Under the pieces are notes generated by a model that searched no databases, was not told the origin of the DNA, and saw only the letters and a list, made by a program, of their open reading frames with translations. DNA of 64,000 nucleotides. Origin: Petrosia ficiformis. Its lineage: Eukaryota; Porifera; Demospongiae; Haplosclerida; Petrosiidae. The DNA lies in NCBI GenBank assembly GCA_947044365.1, contig OX345645.1, forward strand, positions 4,411,741 to 4,475,740. The letters are read 5' to 3'. Position numbers and translations under genes: made by a program. Positions 23,901 through 64,000 of this stretch are shown piece after piece (the stretch's first letter is position 1; the number at the start of each line of letters is the position of its first letter).

Positions 23901-26900
23901 TGTTTTGTATGTCATATCATATAGCACATACATATATACTTGTAGTAGTCACGATATATCATTATGTCACCACATCACTATTATACAGAGGAGACTTTTT
24001 GATAACTAAAATTATACACAATGTCATCATATTTACCTACAATACTAATGTTGAGATTAGTTCTTTCTTGAAATACAGAATCCAACTTGATTTTACCTAG
24101 AATACATATACTATATAGTTTGATTGAGCTATGATGTACAGAATATTGAAAGTATCACAATATGTATAGTAATATCAGTTTTCTCGCACAAATGGTGGTA
24201 AATGTTTTATTCATATTTTAGTAGGTGTGGCTATTTTACTGGTGTATGGCTTCATGTGACCTAGGCCATTTAATTGAAGTATAATTATATGGTACTATTT
24301 TAAGCAGTGTATGTTAGGGGTGTGATTTTTATATTGTATATATTTTCTACAGTACCATATACTAATTACTTCATGCAACATGTACATGTATGTGAAGCAA
24401 GAACCAATACAGAAGTGATGTCACATGTAAAAGACGAGCTTTTAGCCATGTCTATGGGCCAAAGTTACTTGATTTCCAGCTCTTTGTAATTTGGTTTATA
24501 ACTATTGGATAGCTGCGAAATTTTAGCTAAAAGAAGCTCTTCCCAAGATCTGTTTAAAGGAATAGTTATCTTGTATATAGCTGCAACACTTTCTTGTAAA
24601 ATAATAGTAACTAAAAAAGTTATGAATTAGTGATGTGCGATACGTATCGATATATCGAAATATCGATATTTTCGTTGAATATCGTGATACAATATTTGCT
24701 TTTGGGTGTATCGATACACTGGAATGGACAGTTTAGTAAACATGGTTTTTCTAATTTGTCTAATTTGATACCTAAAAGTAATTATAACAAGTTAGTGTGC
24801 ATAACTTTCTTTTACCATTTCTTGACAAATACATCCAAATAGGACATTATTTACATTTTATAAGTGTTTCAATAATATTTCAAATATCGTGATACTGTAT
24901 CGTATCGTGATATTTTTGGTAGCGATACACAATACTATTATTTAGTTGTATCGCACATCACTATTATGAATATCATTACCGAGCTACAGCGTCACCTTAA
25001 TCAGTGGTGCACACTATATAAAGAGTGGTGCACTCTGGGGAATATAATATCCTGATAATGATACCAGCCATATAACAAAATAAGGTTCATAAATTCACAA
25101 TAAGACTTTCAGTTTGTCTTACCTAATTCAGATCTCATTGTAGTTTGTGCTAACTGAACAACAGCAAATTCAGCATCTTCTACGCCATATGATGACTGAA
25201 TGTGAGTGTACAGTGTGTATGTGAAAAAATAATAAATATCATAATATCAAACTATAGTAAACCGTGATACTCTCAAAAATGTGCTAGTCTAATCACACGT
25301 GTACAAACACACCGAATTGTGAGAATACATGTGAATTCTTTTACAAAATGGAGGAATAGTGAGTGATTGAAGGTAAGTATTTGACCATCAAATCAGTGGG
25401 AAATGTTCTTTTTGAATATTAGGTCACAAATTAAATGTCATTATCATAACCAGTGTTTTTTCTAGAGATCCAAGTCAGGAGCAGAAGAAAACTGAAAAAT
25501 CAGGAATTGCAACAATACCATAAATCGATTGTTTTTTTTTTTTGCATACTGAAATATCAAAATATATTATTAAATAATTTGTGCCACACCCATACTTTTG
25601 AACACGTGAGGCCAGGTAGCAATTGAGTTAGAAAGAGCGAGACATCAATAGAAGGTGCTAGATTTGTGTGTTAATGAGTGTTATTGAGTGTTATTGTTAT
25701 TGTGGTCTCTGAGTCAATTCACTACTGTATAATGTACATGTACATGAATGTACCTTGTATGGTTCCACGACACGATAATATAACACACCATCAAGATGCA
25801 GTGTAACATTATCTGTATAAACAAAAGAACAATCAACTACATGCATGTACATGTACATGCAAGAGAAACAGCACAAGCAGACAAGTGCTGTATCGGTATC
25901 AATATAACACCTCAGCACTTCTAATTCGGTAATTTAATTTATGTAAGGTACATTCTGTCATTTCCTTACAGATTCATTATTCACAATTATAAATAACACA
26001 CAGTTAATTAACTGTAGCCTGCACAGGCACAGTAGAGGATGTAAGCAAATCTGTTCCAAGATTTCCAACAAATATACAAACACTGGTACTTTGCATGATG
26101 ATACACACTTTGTACACTGAAGAAAAATTTCAACATCACTTTCGTCATTGATGAGGGGTGTGTCTAATAACCTCAATGGTATATTAAGATGAACATTTGT
26201 GTGGGCATGTCATCAACATTGGTTCAGAGGATACAATACCCATATAAAGGGGTACCATACAACCTCATACAGTACATGCTTATCACTTATTAGTAATAAA
26301 TGAACAAAGGATTACATTGTCAATGGAACTGATAAAATAATGTATGACTGCTCATTGACCAATGAGTCGATAAATATTACCTTCAGTGATAGCAGACTGT
26401 GATGGAATATCAATTGCTGTTTCTTTCAAGCTTTGTACATACTTAATCCTATCAATTATTGGGATCAGAATATTAAGTCCCTGTAATGAGATAGTTAATT
26501 ACTGAATTTAAATAAGGAAATGCTACATGTATTTATTCAAAGAATGTAAGTTTACAAACAGTGATGTTATGATCAACATCTTATTAGTGGATGAAACAAA
26601 TAATGCCTTTTAATATTAGAATACTTAACAAACAAATATACAAATATTTGTTTCATTACTTCTTGCAAAATATTAAGTATTAGTTACAATAGATGTTTAC
26701 AATATAGCAAGCTCCGTGTTTTTATTGTTCGTTCTCTGAAAACAAGTAATATGAAGCTAGAAACTTCTCTGCCGCCCTTAGATTTCCATAAAAATTGCAT
26801 GTGTTTTGTTTCTGCACATGCGCAAATAAAATATGCAAAACATATATTCAAATACCAAAATAACAAACGAATATCCGAACATTGCAGTATTGGTTTCAGC

Positions 26901-29900
26901 CCTACATCCTATCAACATTTATACTTCTCTTAGTAACTTACAGGATCTAATGTTTTTAGGTATCGACCAAATCTCTCAATGATCCATGCTTCTTGCTGGG
27001 GAACAAAGTTTATAATCTGAAAAAAAAAAATACCGAGGAAGTTAATGAGAAATAATTCAAACTAATAATAATGATAGCAAGTAGAGAAAAAGAGCACGAT
27101 ATTTATTGTAAATATGGTACAGTATTACATGCAGACCTCAGCTGATTCAGGCCACATATTTGAAATACAAATGAATTATAATACATAATTATTCTTATTT
27201 ATATTATATTTTTTATAATCATGTATATTTCAAATATAAAATAAAAATATTTATAATTTTATGATGCATATTTCAAATACAAAATACAAATACTTTAAAA
27301 GGTAGTTGAATTTCTGATTTTGCTGTCAAAATTGACAACTCAAGTCCTGCTATTACTTGTTTAGGCTTTAGTCTAAAAACTAACTTAGTATGGATATGCG
27401 ATAGTCTGTATCGCTGCTATAAATGTCACGATATGATACAGTATCGTAATATTTGAAATAATAATGGGATGCGTATAAAATGTAATTAAATGTGTGTTTG
27501 GTTGTAGTTGTCAAAAAATAGTAGAATTGAATCAAAACCTATGCACACCAGCTTATTATAATTGCTTTTACATGTAGGTATAAAACTGTCCACTTTAGTG
27601 TATCGATACTCCCAAAAGCTAATATTGTATCACAGTATTGAATGAAAATATCAGTATTAGTTTTGTTAAAGCAGGAAGTATTTGCATTTGCCGTTTTAAA
27701 GCTTTGACAATTTTTATAATTGAAACAAATACATATACATGTACTTACTTAAAACCTTAATTCAAATGAAATACACATACTCTAAAACTTATTAGTTTTA
27801 AATACAGCTACATGTAAATACAAATACAGACCCCAAGTCTGATCACATTAAATTGAACACCCCGCACAGGGTTTCATATTGACATCGAGGGGTGGGACCT
27901 CATTTTCTAAAATGTATCTTCTCCTGTGTAACCTTATGGGAAAGGTCTAGAACACTGACTATTCATACTCAGTACTACCAGACATTAGTTGTAATAAATA
28001 TCTGTCAAGAATGTTATATAACTGAAAGGGGCATGAATGTACACACTGAGGTCAAGGGGAATATAATTATATAGTACCTTTGACCCTTCATGAATATTTC
28101 AAACACTCCCATTGCTACTTTCCTGCTACTAATGAAAAAGTATTTTTTTATCTGCAGCATTCTTAGGTCTTCTCTCCAATTCAGCAAGTTAGAATTCTGA
28201 CTTCTTTAATAATGTACACGTAGTTAGACAGCCACACAAGCTTAACAGATAATTATCGCCAACCAACTTCCAGTACACCAAATGCTTGTAATAGAATTGG
28301 GTCTCGATATGTGAGACTATGCAACAAACACATGGTCAAGTACACAATTATTAGATGCAATGTGATATGTGATCAACTAATAAACTAAAGATAATACACA
28401 TGTACATACAATTGAATTCCTAAAACTATGTTACAGTTGTCTCAAACTAAGTTATCTAGGTGAATGCAAGGCATTGAAAGTGAGCATTAGCACCGAGCAG
28501 TTATATAATTTCATGGTGATGGTGGTAGGTTGCATTTTTAAGATTCTGGCAGTCTTTTATGCTGTTGTCTTCACAATTGAATGCTATGAAGTTGTTTTCT
28601 ACTCAGTTGCTAACAAATGTAGCCCAAAAGAATTTTAGAAGCTCAGCACTGTCTCTCTCTGTCTGTGTGCATATAACATTATAATTATGTAGCTGTAATT
28701 TCAAGTTGTCTTGATGTAGGTCTCCTTCTCAATGTCATATCTCTTTGTTGAGATCCACACGTGTTTTTTTATTATGATTGATAATACAAAAAGTATACGG
28801 TATACATAAATATTAGTGTTGCACCTATACAGCAATTTGCCCAAATGCCTATATGCAGATCCAATCCGATATTGTTTGTATGAAATATATAGTTGTATTT
28901 ATCTAGTTTACAACTGTTCACACATGGTACAGTGTTAATTATTCTATTGTTCACGTGCTATACATTCATCCCAAAGTACATTGTACATGTAGTTACAGGC
29001 ATATTCAGCCTTGGTTGCAGACATCTTCAGATTGTACTTGTGGAGTTTGACGATAATGTAATCTGCAATGCCTGAAAAATATTGTGTAAGCTGTATAGGC
29101 AATGTATAGGCAATGCAGTTGTCTATACCAATACTCTGCCTAAATGTATATTTTCAATACAGGCACCTATTCAGATCCATATACTAGTATAGGTGCAACC
29201 CAAATAAATATAAATATAGAATAAAATATAGAATATACATGTAAATTATATACAAATGTTCAGCATCACTTATCATTACATTTTATTTTTGTTGCAAGTG
29301 GCTAATCCCCAAAACCTTTTTTAACTAGACAAAAACTGATAGACAGTACACACAATTTCGCCTCCAAGTGAGGTAGTCCATGCCCAAGTCACTTGAACAG
29401 AAGTACCCTATGACGAAAGTGGTTTTTAGATGCTACGGAAATTTTTGTGGAAAAGCCATCATTACCTGACATCCAGCAAATGACTTTCTCTACTTATAAG
29501 AATAATAACACATATAAGGTTTAGTTGGAATATCTCCAGCTGGGATTAATCACATTTGTTTTAGAACTTTACCCTGGCAGCATATTGGATAAAGAGTTCA
29601 CTCGGCGAAGTGGAATCTTGACTTCAGTTCAGAAAAACGACTGTACAGTGGTCCGGAGCAACAATAGCATCTGCCTAACCATTTTCATTTTGCCTTACAT
29701 AGCAACTAAATCTGTTTTTTTCCCTCTTGTGAAAGTTGCTCTACATTATTTATAGCCAATGTTTCAACCCGGGAACTTTTTACTCACATAGGTTTTTCCT
29801 GCATAGAGAAGCACCTGGACTTCAGACTAACACAATTTAGTAGTCATATTCACAAGTGAAAGAACGTGGAAAGTATTCTAATTAAACCGTAACCCCCAAA

Positions 29901-30429
29901 ACTGTAATTTCTAATAATTTAATTATACTATATGCAAAATTTAATGTCATTGATTAGTATAAACTAGTTATGGCATTAGCGGGATTAGCATACGCGTATA
30001 TTCATAACAATCCAAACAACTAACTTATAAATACACTAACCAATAAATTAGTTATTCAAACTACATGTATTTTGCTTTTTTGTAATGTGCAATGTGCTTT
30101 TGTTGGGGTACCAGTTGATGCTACAATAACACATTTTTTAAATTGAAAATTGCTCAAATATCATAAACGATTTAATAATGTACACATAATAAATTAGTAC
30201 TTGTATTCTAAACTGTTAACAGTAAACATACCGTATTCATCGGTGGTCTAATCCTGGCTGATAATAAAGTACTTGTAGAGAGCCTTGCCACATAATGTGG
30301 CAAGTTGTAGAAATTAATACTAGCCTATATGAAGAAAGAATCATTTCAAACAGCTTTGATAACACAGTGTACTGCAAAACAAACCTGCTTTAATCTGATA
30401 ACTCTGGACAACATCACAACGTGGATCAT
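17990..30429 (-). CDS. STOML2: Stomatin-like protein 2, 13 exons
   Basis: This is a mitochondrial inner-membrane SPFH (prohibitin/band 7) protein that binds cardiolipin and scaffolds respiratory complexes. Exons in translation order: 30429-30385, 30324-30232, 27016-26942, 26480-26381, 25812-25754, 25195-25123, 24096-24037, 23511-23408, 23023-22978, 21948-21850, 21679-21600, 19140-19012, 18277-17990. They sum to 1251 nt and 416 residues (human 356). The N-terminus MIHVVMLSRVIRLKQ continues with Arg, Ser and Leu and few acids, fitting a mitochondrial presequence. Landmarks are FVPQQEAWIIERFGR, GLNILIPIIDRIKYVQSLKE, QLAQTTMRSELGK, AWGIRCMRYEIKDI and the Ala-rich coiled-coil ILAKAMARTEA, then AEQYVQAFSQLAK and DISSMVGQ. 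The last exon adds about 60 residues of Pro/Thr/Glu-rich tail not present in human. Intron 2 is the longest (3.2 kb). Confidence 0.96.
18303..18535. mobile_element. Palindromic foldback MITE next to STOML2 last exon
   Basis: The arms carry GATGTAGAGACATCAAAACTC on the left and GGAAGTGGTTTGTTTAATTT on the right. The right arm is cut near TTTATGGGTTTTAGG and joins duplicated STOML2 exon sequence. It lies in intron 12, within 30 bp of the acceptor of the last exon. Confidence 0.7.
18533..18615 (-). pseudogene. Partial duplicate of STOML2 last exon
   Basis: About 80 bp are nearly identical to 18215-18295: CCCAGAAGTGGGTGTAGTTC, CATGTGACCATAAATTGCCA and the splice region. The acceptor TATAG/GCA of the real exon reads TATAAGCA here, so the splice site has lost its spacing. 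It is separated from the real exon by the MITE at 18303-18535. Confidence 0.8.
19305..19573. mobile_element. MITE with TAGGGTTGGG termini
   Basis: TAGGGTTGGG at the left and CCCAACCCTA at the right form 10-bp terminal inverted repeats around about 270 bp. Target duplications are not visible because a tandem repeat starts at the right edge. Single ends of the same type appear near 21320 and 58345. Confidence 0.6.
19573..19662. repeat. 28-bp minisatellite, three copies
   Basis: The unit is ACTGTTCCCCACACCCCTTA plus CCTACCCT, repeated three times without change. Confidence 0.95.
20445..20795. mobile_element. Palindromic foldback MITE, full length
   Basis: Long inverted arms: ACAAGAATAAGCATTTTAAA on the left and its near-complement TTTAAAATGC...TTATTCTTGT on the right, with GATGTAGAGATGTCAAAACC, GTGGACAAGGATGGGCTAAT and AAACGAACCACTTCCATATA mirrored in between. 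It lies in STOML2 intron 11. Confidence 0.85.
23015..23214 (-). repeat. 50-bp tandem repeat (x4) over the STOML2 exon 9 splice acceptor
   Basis: Four copies of a 50-bp unit start at 23015, 23065, 23115 and 23165. The unit includes the first 9 nt of exon 9 (GTTGAAGCT) and the acceptor TATACAG before it. Only the copy at 23015 continues into exon 9. The last copy differs by one base (ATTTATAG for AATTATAG). Confidence 0.97.
23265..23402. mobile_element. Fragment of a GACCTCA-type MITE
   Basis: It shares GGTAAAAAGATTGTTGGTCA, AAGTTATGGACA and GAGGTCATGGTGAATGTGAA with copies at 43335-43560, 44050-44262 and 58675-58925. Confidence 0.65.
24628..24963. mobile_element. hAT-type MITE with 8-bp target duplication, copy 1
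   Basis: It starts TAGTGATGTGCGATACG and ends GTATCGCACATCACTA. It is flanked on both sides by TTATGAAT (24620-24627 and 24964-24971), an exact 8-bp direct repeat of the size left by hAT transposases. It lies in STOML2 intron 6, with no coding capacity. Confidence 0.93.
27400..27665. mobile_element. Old relic of the same hAT-type MITE
   Basis: Diverged, inverted similarity to the copies at 24628 and 52777: ATGATACAGTATCGTAATAT, ACTGTCCACTTTAGTGTATC and GATACTCCCAAAAGCTAATA. Confidence 0.55.
28814..29203. mobile_element. Second hAT-type MITE family with 8-bp target duplication
   Basis: It starts TAGTGTTGCACCTATAC and ends GTATAGGTGCAACCCAA. Both sides carry ATAAATAT (28806-28813 and 29204-29211). 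It lies in STOML2 intron 2. Confidence 0.85.
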
Positions 30430-30529
30430 GCGATATGTATGGCGTAGAAGTACGAAATAATTTCAGATATGATAAATAGAGCGCCTTGTGCTAATTATGG
30501 CAGAAGCCAGAAGTGTACATTCTCAAGTG

Positions 30530-30563
<34 letters not shown>

Positions 30564-31138
30564 TTTCTTTTACAAAAAATTGTGGAAGATGGTCTCTGCA
30601 TAATATGCAGCTGTTGACTTTTGGTAGTTTAATATGATCTCTGATTACTTTCCAAATGCACTATTTGCACGGTAGCAGTTTGTACTACATTGGCCCACAT
30701 CCAACTAAGCCTCGTAAGTATGGATTCTCTCTCTTCTAGATGTTCAGCATGGTATTAGACTATTAGGTGTCACACTATAGTTTATCGACTTGCTATATAT
30801 AATTCATATCAGCACCCCCAAAGCTAATCACTTGCAGAAAAAATGAGATAATGTAACAGGTTTTGTAATGAAATGAAATGAAATGAAATTGTGTGAGAAT
30901 TTCGGGATGTGAAATAACGACTCCTAGATATATAATGTATAATTATATACAAATGTTGTGGACCCACCCTTGTCTCCAGCAGTCTGGGTACCTGCCCCTT
31001 TGCCCCTTTGCTTCCCATAAACCTATAATATTTAGTTGAAATAGTTTGTTGCATAGGAACATAAATAATAATTGTTATAATATAATTATATATAGATTCT
31101 ATATAGTATATATTATAAATTATAGCATTATCAACGTT
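30430..31138. promoter_or_regulatory. Spacer between STOML2 and the orphan gene
   Basis: About 700 bp upstream of the STOML2 start on the minus strand. It contains an (AT)n microsatellite at 30533-30562 and a short (ATGAA)n-like run (GAAATGAAATGAAATGAAAT) at 30870-30890. No gene is visible. Confidence 0.4.
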
Positions 31139-31741
31139 TTAACTCTCCATGTGGTTCATAATTACATTAGCTGAACATATACTATTTAGCAGATTTTTTC
31201 TGGTAGTTTTACAATGAATATTCATTGCTCTTCTAATAATCTTACAATTCTCTTGTTTCATTAAGGTTTGTATTGTATCCATATACACACCTAAGCATAT
31301 GTCAAGTTCACTCAACTGCATGTAATTTCTTATGATATGTCGAGGATGCCAAAGTTTCACAATAATTGGTTTACGTTTTCTGGATTTTACAGGTTTAGGG
31401 GCAAGTATACATTGACTTGCCACATCAGTCATCACATCATCACTCACCACCGTTACACAATCACCACCATCATTCCTTTTGTGTAATACCGTGACATTGT
31501 CCGCAGCCACTTGATGTAAAATTTTATCATTAACTTCCAGATCACAGTCTTGCATGCCTTCTTCTGTTGTAAGCCTATGAGGTGAATTTCCCTCTGTTAG
31601 TTGCCTTTCCTGTAAAATTTCAACATCATTACTATCTTTATGACTGTAGATAGCATGCGTAGCAATTTTATATAGTTTGTAGTTATGAGCTCCACGATGA
31701 TTTTGTCTCTTAGACCTCCTAGGCTTCCACAGATCTTCCAT
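31139..31741 (-). CDS. Hypothetical protein, single exon, 200 aa
   Basis: An uninterrupted frame from ATG at 31741 to a stop at 31139. I do not recognise the protein. It is basic at the start (KPRRSKRQNHRG), has a central acidic stretch with DVMTDVAS, then a basic KPVKSRKRKP block that could act as a nuclear signal, and a C-terminal half with several Ile, Met and Cys residues. There is no signal peptide or membrane segment. Its start faces that of Miro, 112 bp away, so the two may share a bidirectional promoter. Its length in AT-rich DNA and its promoter position favour a real gene. A lineage-specific gene or a domesticated transposon fragment are both possible. An in-frame GTG nine bases upstream is not needed. 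Confidence 0.55.
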   Translation of the reverse strand: MEDLWKPRRSKRQNHRGAHNYKLYKIATHAIYSHKDSNDVEILQERQLTEGNSPHRLTTEEGMQDCDLEVNDKILHQVAADNVTVLHKRNDGGDCVTVVSDDVMTDVASQCILAPKPVKSRKRKPIIVKLWHPRHIIRNYMQLSELDICLGVYMDTIQTLMKQENCKIIRRAMNIHCKTTRKNLLNSICSANVIMNHMES

Positions 31742-31853
31742 AGCCGTCACAGCCTTATATCTGGTCTAGTTCCCCAACGCGGAGTCTGAGAACCAGACTT
31801 TTTATTAGCCCAGTCTCGGAGTCTCCACCTCCTTGCTCTTTCAGTAGTTAGGC
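31742..31853. promoter_or_regulatory. Putative bidirectional promoter between orphan gene and Miro
   Basis: The 112 bp between the two start codons are more GC-rich than the surroundings. They carry a near-repeat of GGAGTCT (CGCGGAGTCTGAG and CTCGGAGTCTCC). No TATA box is obvious. Confidence 0.55.
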
Positions 31854-63651
<31,798 letters not shown>

Positions 63652-63835
63652 CTTCTATTATTATTATTATTATTATTATCATAGTTATTATTAATGTTAA
63701 TCTATCAAGTAATTTATCGTAACTTATTATTTGTATTGCAATTAGTATAAAACTCATCTTCATCATATTGAGTGAATGTTACCATGTCCACATAGAGTTA
63801 CAGTGTTTTAGATAGCCACACAGTGTTGCTGACAA
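63652..63835 (+). promoter_or_regulatory. Miro 3' flank
   Basis: A (TTA)n run at 63656-63680 follows the stop codon. No classic AATAAA is obvious in the next 180 bp. Confidence 0.4.
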
Positions 63836-63839
63836 ACTG

Positions 63840-63965
63840 AGTGCTGTCAGGACAAGACACTCACCTATGTGTCAAAGTAATGTTACACATGCGTAAAACA
63901 AACAACAAGGATTTATAAACATAATACACCAAAGATTATAATAATTATGCACATAAAGCGTCCCG
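63840..63965 (+). mobile_element. Start of a third Crypton-type copy
   Basis: GTCAGGACAAGACACTCACC, GTCAAAGTAATGTTACACAT and CATAATACACCAAAGATTAT match the 62.9-kb end of the Crypton and the left half of the short copy at 15335. It is cut by, or diverges near, the window end. Confidence 0.65.
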
Positions 63966-64000
63966 GTCTGTATGTAAGTAGGTAGGTATGTAGCTAGGAA

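Overview
The window is eukaryotic nuclear DNA. It is AT-rich, has genes split by GT-AG introns, and is crowded with transposon remnants. Three conserved animal genes can be read exon by exon: taspase-1 (TASP1, minus strand), stomatin-like protein 2 (STOML2, minus strand) and the mitochondrial Rho GTPase Miro (RHOT, plus strand). The gene set and protein similarity point to an early-branching animal, most likely a sponge. That placement is inference; no taxonomic marker is present.

Layout. 1-7000 is a mobile-element graveyard: a decayed Ty3/gypsy retrotransposon (about 345-3515) fused to a DUF7869-like transposase fragment (3530-4079), then a roughly 75-bp tandem repeat split by a 5'-truncated LINE (4240-6480). 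TASP1 occupies 17862-8035 in 14 exons. STOML2 occupies 30429-17990 in 13 exons and ends only 127 bp before the TASP1 start codon. A single-exon gene of unknown function (31741-31139) lies head-to-head with Miro, whose start codon is 112 bp away. Miro runs from 31854 to 63651 in 21 coding exons and encodes 631 residues. For all three genes exon phases agree at every junction and the summed coding length is a multiple of three.

The introns hold most of the unusual material. A nearly intact Crypton (tyrosine-recombinase transposon) lies antisense in the last Miro intron (about 59835-62945). An internally deleted short relative of it lies in a TASP1 intron (about 15335-15760), and the start of a third copy lies just after Miro. 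There are hAT-type MITEs with exact 8-bp target duplications, a tRNA-derived SINE with a TTTC tail, a palindromic foldback MITE, a piggyBac-like family, solo LTRs and several minisatellites. One minisatellite repeats the 3' splice site of STOML2 exon 9 four times.

Function. STOML2 organises inner-membrane and cardiolipin microdomains in mitochondria, and Miro is the outer-membrane adaptor for mitochondrial movement. Two mitochondrial genes therefore sit almost adjacent and divergent. TASP1 is a nuclear threonine protease that activates MLL-type and TFIIA substrates. Nothing in the sequence shows that the three genes act together.
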